DNA of 64,000 nt from Acidovorax carolinensis (GTDB taxonomy: Bacteria; Pseudomonadota; Gammaproteobacteria; Burkholderiales; Burkholderiaceae_C), in NCBI RefSeq assembly GCF_002157145.1, contig NZ_CP021361.1:186001-250000 (forward strand), given 5' to 3'. The first letter of the stretch is position 1. Every line of letters starts with the position of its first letter. This document shows positions 18,425-27,822 of this stretch, piece after piece. The position numbers were made by a program, and so were the translations under genes. The notes below the pieces were generated by a model, which saw nothing but the letters and a program-made list of their open reading frames with translations, was not told the DNA's origin and did no database searches.

Positions 18425-19036
18425 TCAGGCCAGCGCGCGCTGGACGGCAGGCCGCTCGGCCATGCGGCGCCGGTGGTCGGCCACCTTGGGGAACTGCGCC
18501 ACGTCCACACCATCGCTGCGCAGCCAGCCGGACATGGTGAACAGGTAGGCATCGGCAACGGAATATTGCTCCCCCAGCACCCAAGGGCCTTGCAGGTAGT
18601 GGTGTTCGATCACGCCAAAGCACTCCGCCATGTTCTGCGGGACTTTGCGCAGCATGTCGGCATGGGAGGCGGGATCGTCTGCCCAGCGGCTGCCGCGCCG
18701 CCCGTGGGCGTGGGCCACATGCACGGTGGAGGCCAGGTAGCTGTTGAACTCCTGCATGCGTGCGAAGGCAAACGGATCCAGTGGCGCCAGCTGCCCCTGG
18801 GCATAGCGCTGGGCCACATAGGCCAGCAGTGCCGGGGTTTCGGTCAGCACGCCGTGCTCGGTCACCAAGGCAGGCACGCGGCCTTTGGGGTTGATGGCCA
18901 GGTATTCGGGGCTGCGTTGCTGCTGGGCGGCAAAGTCAAGGCGCACCAGTTCGTGGCCTGCCTGGGCCTCGTGCAAGGCAATGTGAACGGCCAGGGCGCA
19001 GGTGCCGGGGGCGAGGTACAGCGTGGGTGCGGACAT
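18425..19036 (-). CDS. Glutathione S-transferase (beta-class-like)
   Basis: 203 residues with an N-terminal thioredoxin-like domain (LYLAPGTCALAVHIAL, the Cys position of beta-class GSTs; NPKGRVPALV as the cis-Pro loop) and a helical C-terminal domain (YSVADAYLF as the N-capping box). It probably conjugates or reduces electrophiles; the substrate is unknown. The ATG at 19036 fits the family start; upstream in-frame codons to 19210 lack similarity. It is divergent from radA. Confidence 0.87.
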   Translation of the reverse strand: MSAPTLYLAPGTCALAVHIALHEAQAGHELVRLDFAAQQQRSPEYLAINPKGRVPALVTEHGVLTETPALLAYVAQRYAQGQLAPLDPFAFARMQEFNSYLASTVHVAHAHGRRGSRWADDPASHADMLRKVPQNMAECFGVIEHHYLQGPWVLGEQYSVADAYLFTMSGWLRSDGVDVAQFPKVADHRRRMAERPAVQRALA

Positions 19037-19212
19037 GGTGAAGGTGGTGAGAGTGAGAAGGGGGCGGGCAAGGTGCAAACCGGGATCGCCATCGTACGGG
19101 GTCTGACCGGCGGGTGTTGGCGCATGGCCTCTTTGCGGGTGCAAGGCCGCCAATGTGGTCGACCCGCGGCTGGCCGCTATAGTGGCCAGCCGCTTCGCAC
19201 GATCCCGCACTC

Positions 19213-20592
19213 ATGGCCAAAGACAAAACCCTTTTCACCTGCACCGAATGTGGCGGCACCAGCCCGCGCTGGCTGGGAAAATGCCCGTCCTGCAACGCAT
19301 GGAACACGCTCATCGAATCGGTGGCAGAGGCGGGGCCCGGGAAGAACCGCTATAGCGGCACTCAGTTCGCCGGCCTGGCGCAGGCGCAGGCCGTCATGCC
19401 GCTGGCCGCCATCGAGGCCACCGACATTGCGCGCACGCCCAGTGGCATCGACGAACTGGACCGCGTGCTGGGCGGGGGCATTGTGGAAGGGGGCGTGGTG
19501 CTGATCGGCGGCGACCCGGGCATCGGTAAGTCCACTCTGCTGCTGCAGGCGCTGGACGCGCTGCAGCGCGCAGGTCTACCCACCCTGTATGTCACCGGCG
19601 AAGAAAGCGGCGCCCAGGTGGCGCTGCGCTCGCGCCGGCTGGGGCTGGACCACAGCCAGGTGAACGTGCTGGCAGAGATCCAGCTGGAAAAAATCCTGGC
19701 CACCATCGAATCCATGCAACCGGCGGTGGCAGTGATCGACTCGATCCAGACGGTCTATTCCGACCAGCTCACGTCGGCACCCGGCTCTGTGGCCCAGGTG
19801 CGCGAGTGCGCGGCGCACCTCACACGCTGCGCCAAGGCATCGGGCGTGGCCATCGTGCTGGTGGGCCATGTGACCAAGGAGGGTGCGCTGGCCGGGCCCC
19901 GCGTGCTGGAGCACATGGTGGACACGGTGCTGTATTTCGAAGGCGATACGCACAGCCAGTTCCGCCTGGTGCGCGCCATCAAGAACCGCTTTGGTGCCGT
20001 CAACGAGATCGGCGTGTTCGCCATGACCGAGAAGGGCCTCAAGGGGGTCAGTAACCCCAGCGCCATCTTTCTGAGCCAGCACAGTGAGCCCGTGCCGGGC
20101 AGCTGCGTGATGGTCACGCTCGAAGGCACCCGACCCTTGCTGGTGGAGATTCAGGCTCTGGTGGACAGTGGCGGCCCCAGCCCGCGGCGCCTGAGTGTGG
20201 GCCTGGACAAGGATCGCCTTGCCATGCTGCTGGCTGTGCTGCACCGCCATGCGGGCGTGGCCTGCATGGACCAGGACGTGTTTGTGAACGCCGTGGGCGG
20301 CGTGCGCATCAGCGAGCCCGCCGCCGACCTGGCCGTGATGCTGGCCATCACCTCCAGCCTGCGGGGCAAGGCCCTGCCGCAGGGTTTTATTGCCTTTGGC
20401 GAGGTAGGGCTGGCGGGCGAGGTGCGCCCCGCGCCCCGCGGTCAGGAGCGCCTGCGCGAGGCGGCCAAGCTGGGCTTCAGCATAGCGGTGGTGCCCAAGG
20501 CCAATGCCCCCAAAAAGTCGATCGAGGGCCTGACCATCCATGCCGTGGAGCGGGTGGAAGAGGCCATGAACGTGGTGCGGGCCATGGGCTGA
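19213..20592 (+). CDS. radA: DNA repair protein RadA
   Basis: 459-residue RadA/Sms, a RecA-like ATPase that helps process recombination intermediates and branch migration. The N-terminal zinc finger has Cys10, Cys13, Cys24 and Cys27. Walker A is GDPGIGKS at 100-107, the RadA signature KNRFG follows near residue 256, and a Lon-protease-like domain fills the last 170 residues. Length and motif order are complete. It is followed by a small membrane protein gene and ilvE on the same strand. Confidence 0.95.
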   Translation: MAKDKTLFTCTECGGTSPRWLGKCPSCNAWNTLIESVAEAGPGKNRYSGTQFAGLAQAQAVMPLAAIEATDIARTPSGIDELDRVLGGGIVEGGVVLIGGDPGIGKSTLLLQALDALQRAGLPTLYVTGEESGAQVALRSRRLGLDHSQVNVLAEIQLEKILATIESMQPAVAVIDSIQTVYSDQLTSAPGSVAQVRECAAHLTRCAKASGVAIVLVGHVTKEGALAGPRVLEHMVDTVLYFEGDTHSQFRLVRAIKNRFGAVNEIGVFAMTEKGLKGVSNPSAIFLSQHSEPVPGSCVMVTLEGTRPLLVEIQALVDSGGPSPRRLSVGLDKDRLAMLLAVLHRHAGVACMDQDVFVNAVGGVRISEPAADLAVMLAITSSLRGKALPQGFIAFGEVGLAGEVRPAPRGQERLREAAKLGFSIAVVPKANAPKKSIEGLTIHAVERVEEAMNVVRAMG

Positions 20593-20661
20593 GCGCAGTT
20601 TCAGGTCTGCATACGCACTCCCCACAGGGCGGGGCGGGTGGCGTCGTAAGACAATGGGGCC

Positions 20662-21096
20662 ATGAATTTTCGAAATATTTTGGTGCCTGTGGGGTTGGTG
20701 ATTGTGGTGGTGATGGGCTTTCGGTCCTATGGCTGGATGGGCGTGGCGGCCGTCGGCGGGGGCGTCCTCATGTGGGCCCTGCTGCATTTCACCCGCCTTA
20801 TGAATGTGCTGCGCAAGGCGGCCGATCGCCCGATCGGCCATGTGGGCAGCGCCGTCATGCTCAATGCCAAACTGCAGGCGGGGGTGAGCCTGATGCATGT
20901 GGTCGCCATGACCCGCTCGTTGGGGGCGCTGCAGTCGCCCGAAAACGAACAGCCCGAGGTCTACCGCTGGACCGATGGCACCCAGTCGCATGTGACCTGC
21001 GTGTTCCAGAATGGCAAGCTGGTGAAGTGGGCGCTGGAGCGTCCGGTGGAACCCGCCGATGCCCAAGGCGGCGATGCAGGGTCGGCGGCGCCGTAA
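20662..21096 (+). CDS. Hypothetical inner-membrane protein
   Basis: 144 residues. Two N-terminal membrane segments (about 6-21 and 25-42) are followed by a cytoplasmic-like region with a conserved-looking DGTQSHVTCVFQNGKLVKW near residues 106-124. I do not recognise the family. It lies between radA and ilvE on the same strand, with 43 bases to the ilvE start; a functional link is not evident. Confidence 0.65.
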   Translation: MNFRNILVPVGLVIVVVMGFRSYGWMGVAAVGGGVLMWALLHFTRLMNVLRKAADRPIGHVGSAVMLNAKLQAGVSLMHVVAMTRSLGALQSPENEQPEVYRWTDGTQSHVTCVFQNGKLVKWALERPVEPADAQGGDAGSAAP

Positions 21097-21139
21097 AATC
21101 CGTGGTTTTGCGACACCTCCAGCAACCCAAAGGACACCC

Positions 21140-22090
21140 ATGAGCCCCGTAGTTCCCTCGATGGCCGATCGTGACGGCAAGATCTGGATGGACGGCCAGA
21201 TGGTCGACTGGCGCGATGCCAAGATCCATGTGCTGACCCACACCCTGCATTACGGTTGCGGCGCCTTCGAAGGCGTGCGCGCCTACAACACCGTGGGCGG
21301 CACGGCCATCTTCCGTCTGCAGGACCACACCGAGCGCCTGTTTAACAGCGCCAAGATCCTGCGCATGAAGATCCCGTTCACCCAGGAGCAGGTGAACGAG
21401 GCGCAGTGCGCGGTGATGCGCGAGAACAAGCTGGAATCGGGCTATCTGCGCCCCCTGACCTGGATCGGCGACAAGAAGCTGGGCGTGTCGCCCAAGGGCA
21501 ACGACATTCACCTGATGGTGGCGGCCTGGGCCTGGGGCGCTTACCTGGGTGAAGACGGCATGGCCCGCGGCATCCGCGTCAAGACCAGCAGCTACACGCG
21601 CCACCACGTCAACATCACCATGAGCCAGGCCAAGGCGGTGAGCAACTACACCAACTCCATCCTGGCCAACACCGAAGCCACCGACGATGGCTACGACGAG
21701 GCGTTGCTGCTCGATGCCTCCGGCTTCGTCTCCGAGGGTTCGGGCGAGAACGTGTTCATCGTCAAGAACGGTGTGGTCTACACGCCGGACCTGTCGGCCG
21801 GTGCCTTGAACGGCATCACCCGCAACACCGTGTTCCATATCTGCAAGGACCTGGGGCTGGAAGTGGTGCAAAAGCGCATCACGCGCGACGAGGTGTACAT
21901 CGCCGACGAAGCATTCTTCACCGGCACGGCCGCCGAAGTCACGCCGATCCGCGAACTGGACCGCATCGAGCTGGGCAAGGGTGACTATGTGGGCCGCCGG
22001 GGTCCCATTACCGAAAAAATCCAGAGCGCTTTCTTTGATATCGTCAACGGCCGCAATCCCCAATACGCCCACTGGCTCACCAAGGTCTGA
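21140..22090 (+). CDS. ilvE: Branched-chain amino acid aminotransferase
   Basis: 316-residue fold-type IV PLP aminotransferase that interconverts Leu, Ile and Val with their 2-oxo acids. The PLP lysine is Lys165 in MSQAKAVSNY; HYGCGAFEGVRAY near residue 37 and EGSGENVFIV near residue 195 are the family signatures. AAGGA 7 bases before the ATG at 21140 supports this start. The zinc-finger protein gene follows two bases after the stop, a linkage common in this bacterial group. Confidence 0.95.
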   Translation: MSPVVPSMADRDGKIWMDGQMVDWRDAKIHVLTHTLHYGCGAFEGVRAYNTVGGTAIFRLQDHTERLFNSAKILRMKIPFTQEQVNEAQCAVMRENKLESGYLRPLTWIGDKKLGVSPKGNDIHLMVAAWAWGAYLGEDGMARGIRVKTSSYTRHHVNITMSQAKAVSNYTNSILANTEATDDGYDEALLLDASGFVSEGSGENVFIVKNGVVYTPDLSAGALNGITRNTVFHICKDLGLEVVQKRITRDEVYIADEAFFTGTAAEVTPIRELDRIELGKGDYVGRRGPITEKIQSAFFDIVNGRNPQYAHWLTKV

Positions 22091-22092
22091 CC

Positions 22093-22299
22093 ATGTCGCA
22101 AGCCGTTATAGAACTTCTGGCCAAAGACCTGAACGCCCAGGGCGGCGTGTTCTGCCCCAATCCCAAGGCAGACATGAAGCTGTGGAACAGCCATCCCAAG
22201 GTGTATCTCGACGTGGCGCATACCGGGGAAGCCAAGTGCCCGTATTGCGGCACGGTGTACCGGGTGAAGGCGGGCGAAACCGTAAGGGCTGGTCACTGA
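22093..22299 (+). CDS. Zinc-finger (CHCC, NDUFS6-like) protein
   Basis: 68-residue protein of the small CHCC zinc-finger family related to the NDUFS6 accessory subunit of complex I. Probable ligands are Cys21 in GGVFCPNP, His34 or His43, and the CPYCG pair near residues 49-52. It follows ilvE by two bases, so it is co-transcribed. Its function in bacteria is not established. The 3' end overlaps the convergent glycosyltransferase gene by 7 bases. Confidence 0.85.
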   Translation: MSQAVIELLAKDLNAQGGVFCPNPKADMKLWNSHPKVYLDVAHTGEAKCPYCGTVYRVKAGETVRAGH

Positions 22300-23249
22300 A
22301 CAGCGCTGGCCCCCGTGCACGCGCGCTGCCAGAGGCTGCCCGGCACCGGTTCCCCATGCTGATCGATCATCTGCGTGAAATGCCGCCGCTCCCCGCCGCG
22401 CAGCTTGATGAGCGGCGCGGGCTGTGCCGCGTCTGGCACCAGGCACAGCCTCGGGTACAGCAGGTACCACTTCCACCACAACGCTTGCTGGTAGAAAAAG
22501 GCCGTGTCTTCGGCCCGCAGCAGCACGAGCTTGAAGCCGTTGGCGCGGCGCAGCACCTGCTGTGCCGCCACGTGGATCAACAGGTATGCCGGGTCCGCGA
22601 TGCCCTGCAGCACCGCCGCGCCACCATCGGCCTGCTGGCGCAGCCGGGCCAGGTAGGCATCGGGGCCCGCCTCGATCAGCGCATGGTGGAACTCGCGCTG
22701 CCAGGCCTTTACGAACTGCTCGCCCGCTGGCGCGCCAAAGGCCCAGCTCTCCACCACCGGGCAGGCGGGGTCGTGCGTGAAGCCGCCCAGGTAGAAGCCG
22801 GCGAACCCGGCACCATGCTGCTGGCGCAGGGCGTCCAGCCAGTTGGGCGGGCGGGTCAGCACGATGGTGGCGTCCAGCCAATAGCCGCCGAAACGGTGCA
22901 CCAAGTACAGGCGCAGCCAGTCGGATTGCTTGGTTGGGTGCAGGGCCGCGAAGCCCTCGGGCAGGTCGCCTGGGGGCACGTACTCAGTCAGGTTGCCGGG
23001 GTGGACCAGCCGGATGGCGTAGCTTGGGCAATGCCGCTGCCAGCTTTGCAGGCACTGGCGCACGAACGCGTCGGGCTCAGGGTGGTTCCAGTACGTCCAG
23101 AGGATGGCCGGGATGTCCCCTTGCACCGTTACCGCAGCGGCAGTGCTGCCTTGGTAGATGCTGGGCGCGGGCATAGCATAGCTGGTGCGCTGGCGCGGCC
23201 TGACGCAGCGCAGGGCCCATTTGAAAAGGCTGGCGGGAATTCGTTTCAT
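22293..23249 (-). CDS. Capsular-polysaccharide-type glycosyltransferase
   Basis: 318-residue protein of the GT32-like/Caps_synth group. IPAILWTYWNHPEPDAFV near residue 46, the KQSDWLRLYLVHRFGGYW segment near 106, and WLDAT as the DXD-type nucleotide-sugar site near 124 are diagnostic. It likely adds a sugar to a lipid-linked surface glycan. It is transcribed away from the GT4 / O-antigen ligase / GT2 genes and is probably part of the same locus. No signal peptide, so cytoplasmic face of the inner membrane. Confidence 0.78.
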   Translation of the reverse strand: MKRIPASLFKWALRCVRPRQRTSYAMPAPSIYQGSTAAAVTVQGDIPAILWTYWNHPEPDAFVRQCLQSWQRHCPSYAIRLVHPGNLTEYVPPGDLPEGFAALHPTKQSDWLRLYLVHRFGGYWLDATIVLTRPPNWLDALRQQHGAGFAGFYLGGFTHDPACPVVESWAFGAPAGEQFVKAWQREFHHALIEAGPDAYLARLRQQADGGAAVLQGIADPAYLLIHVAAQQVLRRANGFKLVLLRAEDTAFFYQQALWWKWYLLYPRLCLVPDAAQPAPLIKLRGGERRHFTQMIDQHGEPVPGSLWQRACTGASAVQ

Positions 23250-23317
23250 GGTGGTGCGGATTGTCAGCCAGGACAGAAAGCACCAGTATCGACCGCGGCA
23301 GACAGGGCTGAAAAAAC

Positions 23318-24409
23318 GTGAAGGTGCTGCACTTTGTCACTGGCGGTTTTTCCGGCGCCACGCAGGTGGCCGTGGATCTGTGCGAAGCCGCGCAGCGCAC
23401 TCCTGGCATGGAGGTGCTGCTGGTGCTGCGGCGTAAGCGCAGCACCAGCATGGAGCGGATCGACGCGTTGCGGGCGCGGGGCCTGCAGGTTCGCGTGGTC
23501 TCCAACTGGCTGCACGTACTCACCGTGTGGGAGCTGCGCCGCATCATCCGCGTTTGGAACCCCGACGTGGTCTTTGCCCACGGGTTCAGCGACCACATCT
23601 GGGGCCGGCAGGCAGCGGTGGCCGAAGGCGTGCCGCGCATCTTCCATGTGGAGCACAACTCGCGCGAGCGCTACACCCGGCGGCGCCTGCGGCAGGCGCT
23701 GGCGCTGGCGCCGCACACGCAGGCTAGTATCGGCGTGTCCGAGGGGGTGCGCACTAGCCTGATAGAGCGCGGCTTTGCGCCCGAGCAGTGCATCGCTATC
23801 CCTAACGGCATCGTGCTGGAACGCTTTCCCGACAGTCTGTTGCCTGCGCGCTGGCAAGACCGCGAGCCGGCCATCCTGATGGCCTCGCGCTTCGCGCGGC
23901 AGAAAGACCACGCCAGCCTGATCCACGCCCTGGCGTTGCTACGCGACAGGGGTCTGGCGCCCATGCTGTACCTCGCAGGGGCGGGCAGCCAGCGCCTTTT
24001 GCGCCAGGCGCAAGCCCTCGCGCGGCGCCTGGGCCTGCAGGCGCAGGTGCGATTCCTGGGCAACGTGGCCGATCTGCCCGAGCGCCTGGCGGCCACGCAG
24101 GTCTTCGTGCTATCCACACGTTGGGAGGGCATGCCGCTAGCGCTGGTTGAGGCCATGGCGGCGGGTTGCGCGTGCATCGGCACCGACGTGGTCGGCGTGC
24201 GCGAGGTCATCGACCAAGGCCGCACGGGCCTGCTGGTGTCACCCGGGGACACCGACGCACTGGCCGACGCGCTGCAGCGGCTGTTGCAGGATGCTTCCCT
24301 GGCCGAGCGCCTGGGCGCCGCGGCGCGCGCTCAGGCCCTGAACGCGTATGGGCACGACCTGATGTGGCAGCGCTACCGCGCCCTGCTGTTCGCGGAGGGT
24401 GCGCCATGA
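23318..24409 (+). CDS. Glycosyltransferase family 4
   Basis: 363-residue GT-B enzyme. The N-terminal half begins with a glycine-rich FVTGGFSGATQ. The C-terminal half has a nucleotide-sugar site with the EX7E-type region at WEGMPLALVEAMAAGC near residue 270 and TGLLVSPGD near 305. It retains hexose transfer features, but donor and acceptor are unknown. The stop overlaps the start of the O-antigen ligase gene (ATGA at 24406), indicating translational coupling. Confidence 0.87.
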   Translation: MKVLHFVTGGFSGATQVAVDLCEAAQRTPGMEVLLVLRRKRSTSMERIDALRARGLQVRVVSNWLHVLTVWELRRIIRVWNPDVVFAHGFSDHIWGRQAAVAEGVPRIFHVEHNSRERYTRRRLRQALALAPHTQASIGVSEGVRTSLIERGFAPEQCIAIPNGIVLERFPDSLLPARWQDREPAILMASRFARQKDHASLIHALALLRDRGLAPMLYLAGAGSQRLLRQAQALARRLGLQAQVRFLGNVADLPERLAATQVFVLSTRWEGMPLALVEAMAAGCACIGTDVVGVREVIDQGRTGLLVSPGDTDALADALQRLLQDASLAERLGAAARAQALNAYGHDLMWQRYRALLFAEGAP

Positions 24410-25652
24410 AGGCGATGGTACTGTCCGCACGCACCAACACAGTGGCTGCTTTCTTGTTGCCTGCGCTCGCACTGTGGGTGCCCTCGGGCTATTCCTATGC
24501 GGCACTGCTGCTGCTGCTCGGGGCCTTGTGCTTCGCGCCCGTGTGGCTGCGGCGCAGGCCCGAGCGGGCCACGCTGGGGCTGGCGCTGCTTATGCTGGCC
24601 ATGGGCTGCATGGCATATCTGCTATCGCTCGGCACGGGCATATCACGCTGGGACAAGGCTCTCAAATGGTTCCTGGGGGCACCGTGCCTGTTGTACCTAG
24701 TGGCCAGTCCGCCCGCGCCGCGTGCCTTCCTGGCGGGGCTGCCCATCGGCTGCGCCGGTATGGGCGCGCTGGCGTTGTGGCAGGTGCTGGGCCTGGGGCT
24801 TGAGCGGGCGACGGGCTACACCAACGCCATCCAATGGGGGAACCTCGCGCTGCTGCTGGTCTGCCTGGCCGCCGTGCCCATGGCCGTGTACTGGCGTCAG
24901 CATGGCTGGCCATGGCGCATGGGCATGGGACTGGCCGTGGCTTTGGGCTTTGCAGCGTCGCTGCTGTCGCAGTCACGTGGTGGCTGGCTGGCCGTGGGGC
25001 CATCTTCCCTCTGTGGCTGTGGCTGGCCTGGCGCCTGCGCCCGCAGCGGTTTGGGTCGGTGTTGGCGGCGATCGCGCTCGCGCTGGTCGCACTGGTGCTG
25101 GTGCTGGCTTTCACGCCGCGCTTCAAGGATCGTGTGGACCTGGCGGCAACGGAGATCAGCGGCTACGTGTACAAGGGCCAGGGGAACACATCGCTCGGTT
25201 TGCGACTGGCGCAATATCAGCTGGTGGCCCAGCTGATTCCGCAAAAGCCCTGGCTGGGCTGGGGTGCGCATGGTTTCGTCGAGGAGATGCAGCGGCGGGT
25301 GAACGCGGGGGAATATGTGCCGGAGATGATGAACTACCGGGAGGTCCACAACGTCTTCCTGGATGGTTGGGTCAAGATCGGGCTTGGCGGCCTGTTGCTG
25401 CCGGTTGCGCTCCATGCCTGGGTGCTGGTGATGTTCTGGCCAAGTCGCAAGCGCATGGCACGCCATGTCGTTGACACGCCCGCCTGGCGTGACGTACTGG
25501 CGCTACGCGTTATGGGCACGGTCGTGCCGGTGGGTTATCTCGTGTTTGGCATGTCGCAGCCCTTTTTCAACCACAATAACGGCGTCATGTGCTTCGTGTT
25601 CTATGTTGCCGTGCTGTGGGCTGCGCTCCAGGGCCTGGAGCGGGAGCGCTGA
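24406..25652 (+). CDS. O-antigen ligase/polymerase-like protein (one apparent frameshift)
   Basis: Inner-membrane protein with ten or more helices and a large periplasmic loop, of the Wzy_C/WaaL type. It has SQSRGGWLAVG near residue 185 (the conserved Arg-containing motif), GWGAHGFVEEM, and EVHNVFLDGWVKIG (the ligase histidine region). Such proteins join or polymerise lipid-linked glycan onto lipid A-core. The two halves lie in different frames; one extra G in GGGG at 24996-24999 makes a continuous 415-residue protein reading VGAIFPLW across the joint. It overlaps the GT4 gene and is followed by a GT2 gene. Confidence 0.82.
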
Positions 25653-25653
25653 C

Positions 25654-26646
25654 GTGCTGCCCTGGCTCAGCATCTTGGTTCCGGTCTACAACGTGCAGCC
25701 ATACCTGCGCGAGTGCCTGACCTCCGTCATCGATCAGTTGGGCGATGACGGAGGCGTGCAGATTCTGTTGCTGGACGACTGCTCCACAGATGGCAGCTGG
25801 TCGCTGATGCAGAAGCTTGCCCAACGCTGGCCGGGCCGCCTGCAGTTGTTGCGGCACGAGCGCAATGGCGGCCTGAGCATGGCGCGCAATACGATGATCG
25901 ATGCGGCGCAGGGCGAATACCTGTGGTTCCTCGACTCCGATGACAAGCTGCTGGCCGGCGCTATCGCCAGCTTGCGCACCATTGTGCAGGCGCATGCGCC
26001 GGACGTAGTGCTCTGCGACTTCGCCGTATGGCGCGAGCGCGAGCGCCTCAAGCACTTGCTGCGCGGCGAGCGCCACCGGCGCAGCTTCAGCGGTACGGCA
26101 CGGCGTCTGGAGCACGACCGCTGCGCGCTGCTGGCGGGCATGCTGTCCACGGGCGAGTTGCATGCGTGGTCCAAGATTTCGCGACGCACGCTGTGGGGTG
26201 GCGACCTGCGCTTTCCAGTCGGCCGCCATTTCGAGGACATGACCACCATGCCCCTGATGGCCCTGCGCGCCGAAAGCTTTTATTACGAGCCCCGCCCCTG
26301 GGTGGCCTACCGTCAGCGCCCGGGCAGCATCCTGGCCGGCAAGAGCCTGCCCAAGGCGCTGGACCAGTCCGCCGCGCTGCGGCCATTCACCCGGGCACTC
26401 CAGGCCTCCCCCTGCGCAGCCCACGCGGGCCTGCGGCTGGCGCTGGCACAGCAGGCGGCGCGCAGCCTGACAGGCGCGATGCGCACCATGTGCCAGGCAG
26501 GATCAATGGAGGCCGCCGATGAGCTGCGCCGCAACTTCCTTGACATCTCGCCACTGGGGCCTGAGGAACTGGCACACGCATACCTGATGCGTGGCTGGTG
26601 GCTGCGCCGCCAGCGGTTCCTACGCTGCTTTCACGCCTGTCCTTGA
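25654..26646 (+). CDS. Glycosyltransferase family 2
   Basis: 330-residue GT-A enzyme with SILVPVYNVQPYLRECL at the start, LLLDDCSTDGSW near residue 36 and the DXD-type LDSDDK near 92. A GTG at 25654, one base after the O-antigen ligase stop, is the best start because the Rossmann-type strand begins at residue 4 and no ATG lies nearby. It probably builds the same surface glycan as its neighbours. No membrane segment is evident. Confidence 0.85.
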   Translation: MLPWLSILVPVYNVQPYLRECLTSVIDQLGDDGGVQILLLDDCSTDGSWSLMQKLAQRWPGRLQLLRHERNGGLSMARNTMIDAAQGEYLWFLDSDDKLLAGAIASLRTIVQAHAPDVVLCDFAVWRERERLKHLLRGERHRRSFSGTARRLEHDRCALLAGMLSTGELHAWSKISRRTLWGGDLRFPVGRHFEDMTTMPLMALRAESFYYEPRPWVAYRQRPGSILAGKSLPKALDQSAALRPFTRALQASPCAAHAGLRLALAQQAARSLTGAMRTMCQAGSMEAADELRRNFLDISPLGPEELAHAYLMRGWWLRRQRFLRCFHACP

Positions 26647-26683
26647 ATTCCAAAATTGGTCGGGCCAGTAGCGAACGAATGGC

Positions 26684-27679
26684 TCAGTTCAGCAGCGCGC
26701 GGGCCCCTTGGTCCATGCGCGCAATCAGCTCGGCGGCGGTCGGCAGGTCGCGCACCAGTCCCACCCCTTCCCCCACGGTGACGTGGGCAGCGGTGTAGTC
26801 GCCCGCCAAAACGGCGGCGTCATACGCATCCCGGGCAGCGGCCGGCTCGCTGCGCAGCGTGTCGATGCGTTCTTCCCACACCCGATGCAAGGGGTTGCGA
26901 ATGGCGCGAAAGTCGTAGGGCGCGGGCCAGTTCTTGCGGCGCAGGATGTCGAAAACCGGGCTGCGGGCCGTGCCGTCGCCGTCCGTGCGCACGGCCAGCT
27001 CTTTGGCGCCTTGTGGCGCCAGGCTTTCGGCCGTGGCCCACAGGCGCGAGCCGACCAGCGCGCCATCGGCGCCCAGTATCATCGCCGCGGCCAGGGTGCG
27101 GCCGTCGGCAATGCCGCCGGCGGCCAGCAGGAGGGTGTCGGGGGCATGCGCCGCCAGCCAGTCGGCCAGTTCGGGCACGAAGGTCATGGTGGCGCGGCCA
27201 TTAAGGGCGTTCATGCCGTGGCCGCCCGCCTCGGCGCCTTGCGCCACGATGACCGTGGCGCCGGCCTCCACGGCCTGGGGCGCCTGTTCCATGCGCTGGA
27301 TCTGGCAGATCAGCGCGGCCCCACTGGCTGCAATGCGTGCGGCATACCGGCGGGCGTCGCCGAACGACAGCATCACGGCGCGGGGGCGGTGCTCCGGGGC
27401 ATGGTCCAGCACCCAGTCCAGTGCCGAGGCGTTTTCGTCCAGCTTCCAGGTGATGAAGCCGCAGCCAATGCGGCCGGTTTCTGCCGCCTGCAGCGCGAGT
27501 GTGTACTCACGCTGGGTCCAGGCGAGGTCGCCATAGCCGCCGCCAACCAGGCCCAGCGCCCCGGCACGAGCGCAGGCGCTCGCCAAGGCTCCGCCCGAGG
27601 CCAGCGCCATGGGCGCCAGTGCGACGGGAGTGGTCAGGCCGAAGCGGGTGCAAAAGCGGGAGTTGATGAAGGTGTTCAT
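26684..27679 (-). CDS. Nitronate monooxygenase
   Basis: 331-residue TIM-barrel flavoprotein of the 2-nitropropane dioxygenase (NMO) family, which oxidises alkyl nitronates with FMN. TPVALAPMALASGG near residue 16, AQGAEAGGHG near 151 and LAAGGIADGRTLAAA near 191 are the FMN and catalytic segments; the catalytic His is in GGHG. The ATG at 27679 is preferred: the 24 residues upstream are unlike the family. The 3' end lies 37 bases from the GT2 gene, convergent. Confidence 0.85.
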   Translation of the reverse strand: MNTFINSRFCTRFGLTTPVALAPMALASGGALASACARAGALGLVGGGYGDLAWTQREYTLALQAAETGRIGCGFITWKLDENASALDWVLDHAPEHRPRAVMLSFGDARRYAARIAASGAALICQIQRMEQAPQAVEAGATVIVAQGAEAGGHGMNALNGRATMTFVPELADWLAAHAPDTLLLAAGGIADGRTLAAAMILGADGALVGSRLWATAESLAPQGAKELAVRTDGDGTARSPVFDILRRKNWPAPYDFRAIRNPLHRVWEERIDTLRSEPAAARDAYDAAVLAGDYTAAHVTVGEGVGLVRDLPTAAELIARMDQGARALLN

Positions 27680-27822
27680 GCGGGCATTGTCCATGGGTGA
27701 ATGCTTGGCGTCCATCGGGGCCATGGCGCCAGTGCGCGGGCGCGTGCGCACGCGCCGCCCTCCGCGCAGGGACCGTGCGGCGCTGAGCGTAGGATAAAGA
27801 AAATAGACATCGAAACCACGCT

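Noticed and set aside
19576..21243. 555-codon minus-strand frame across radA and ilvE
   Set aside because: Antisense to conserved genes with intact motifs; composition is that of a shadow frame.
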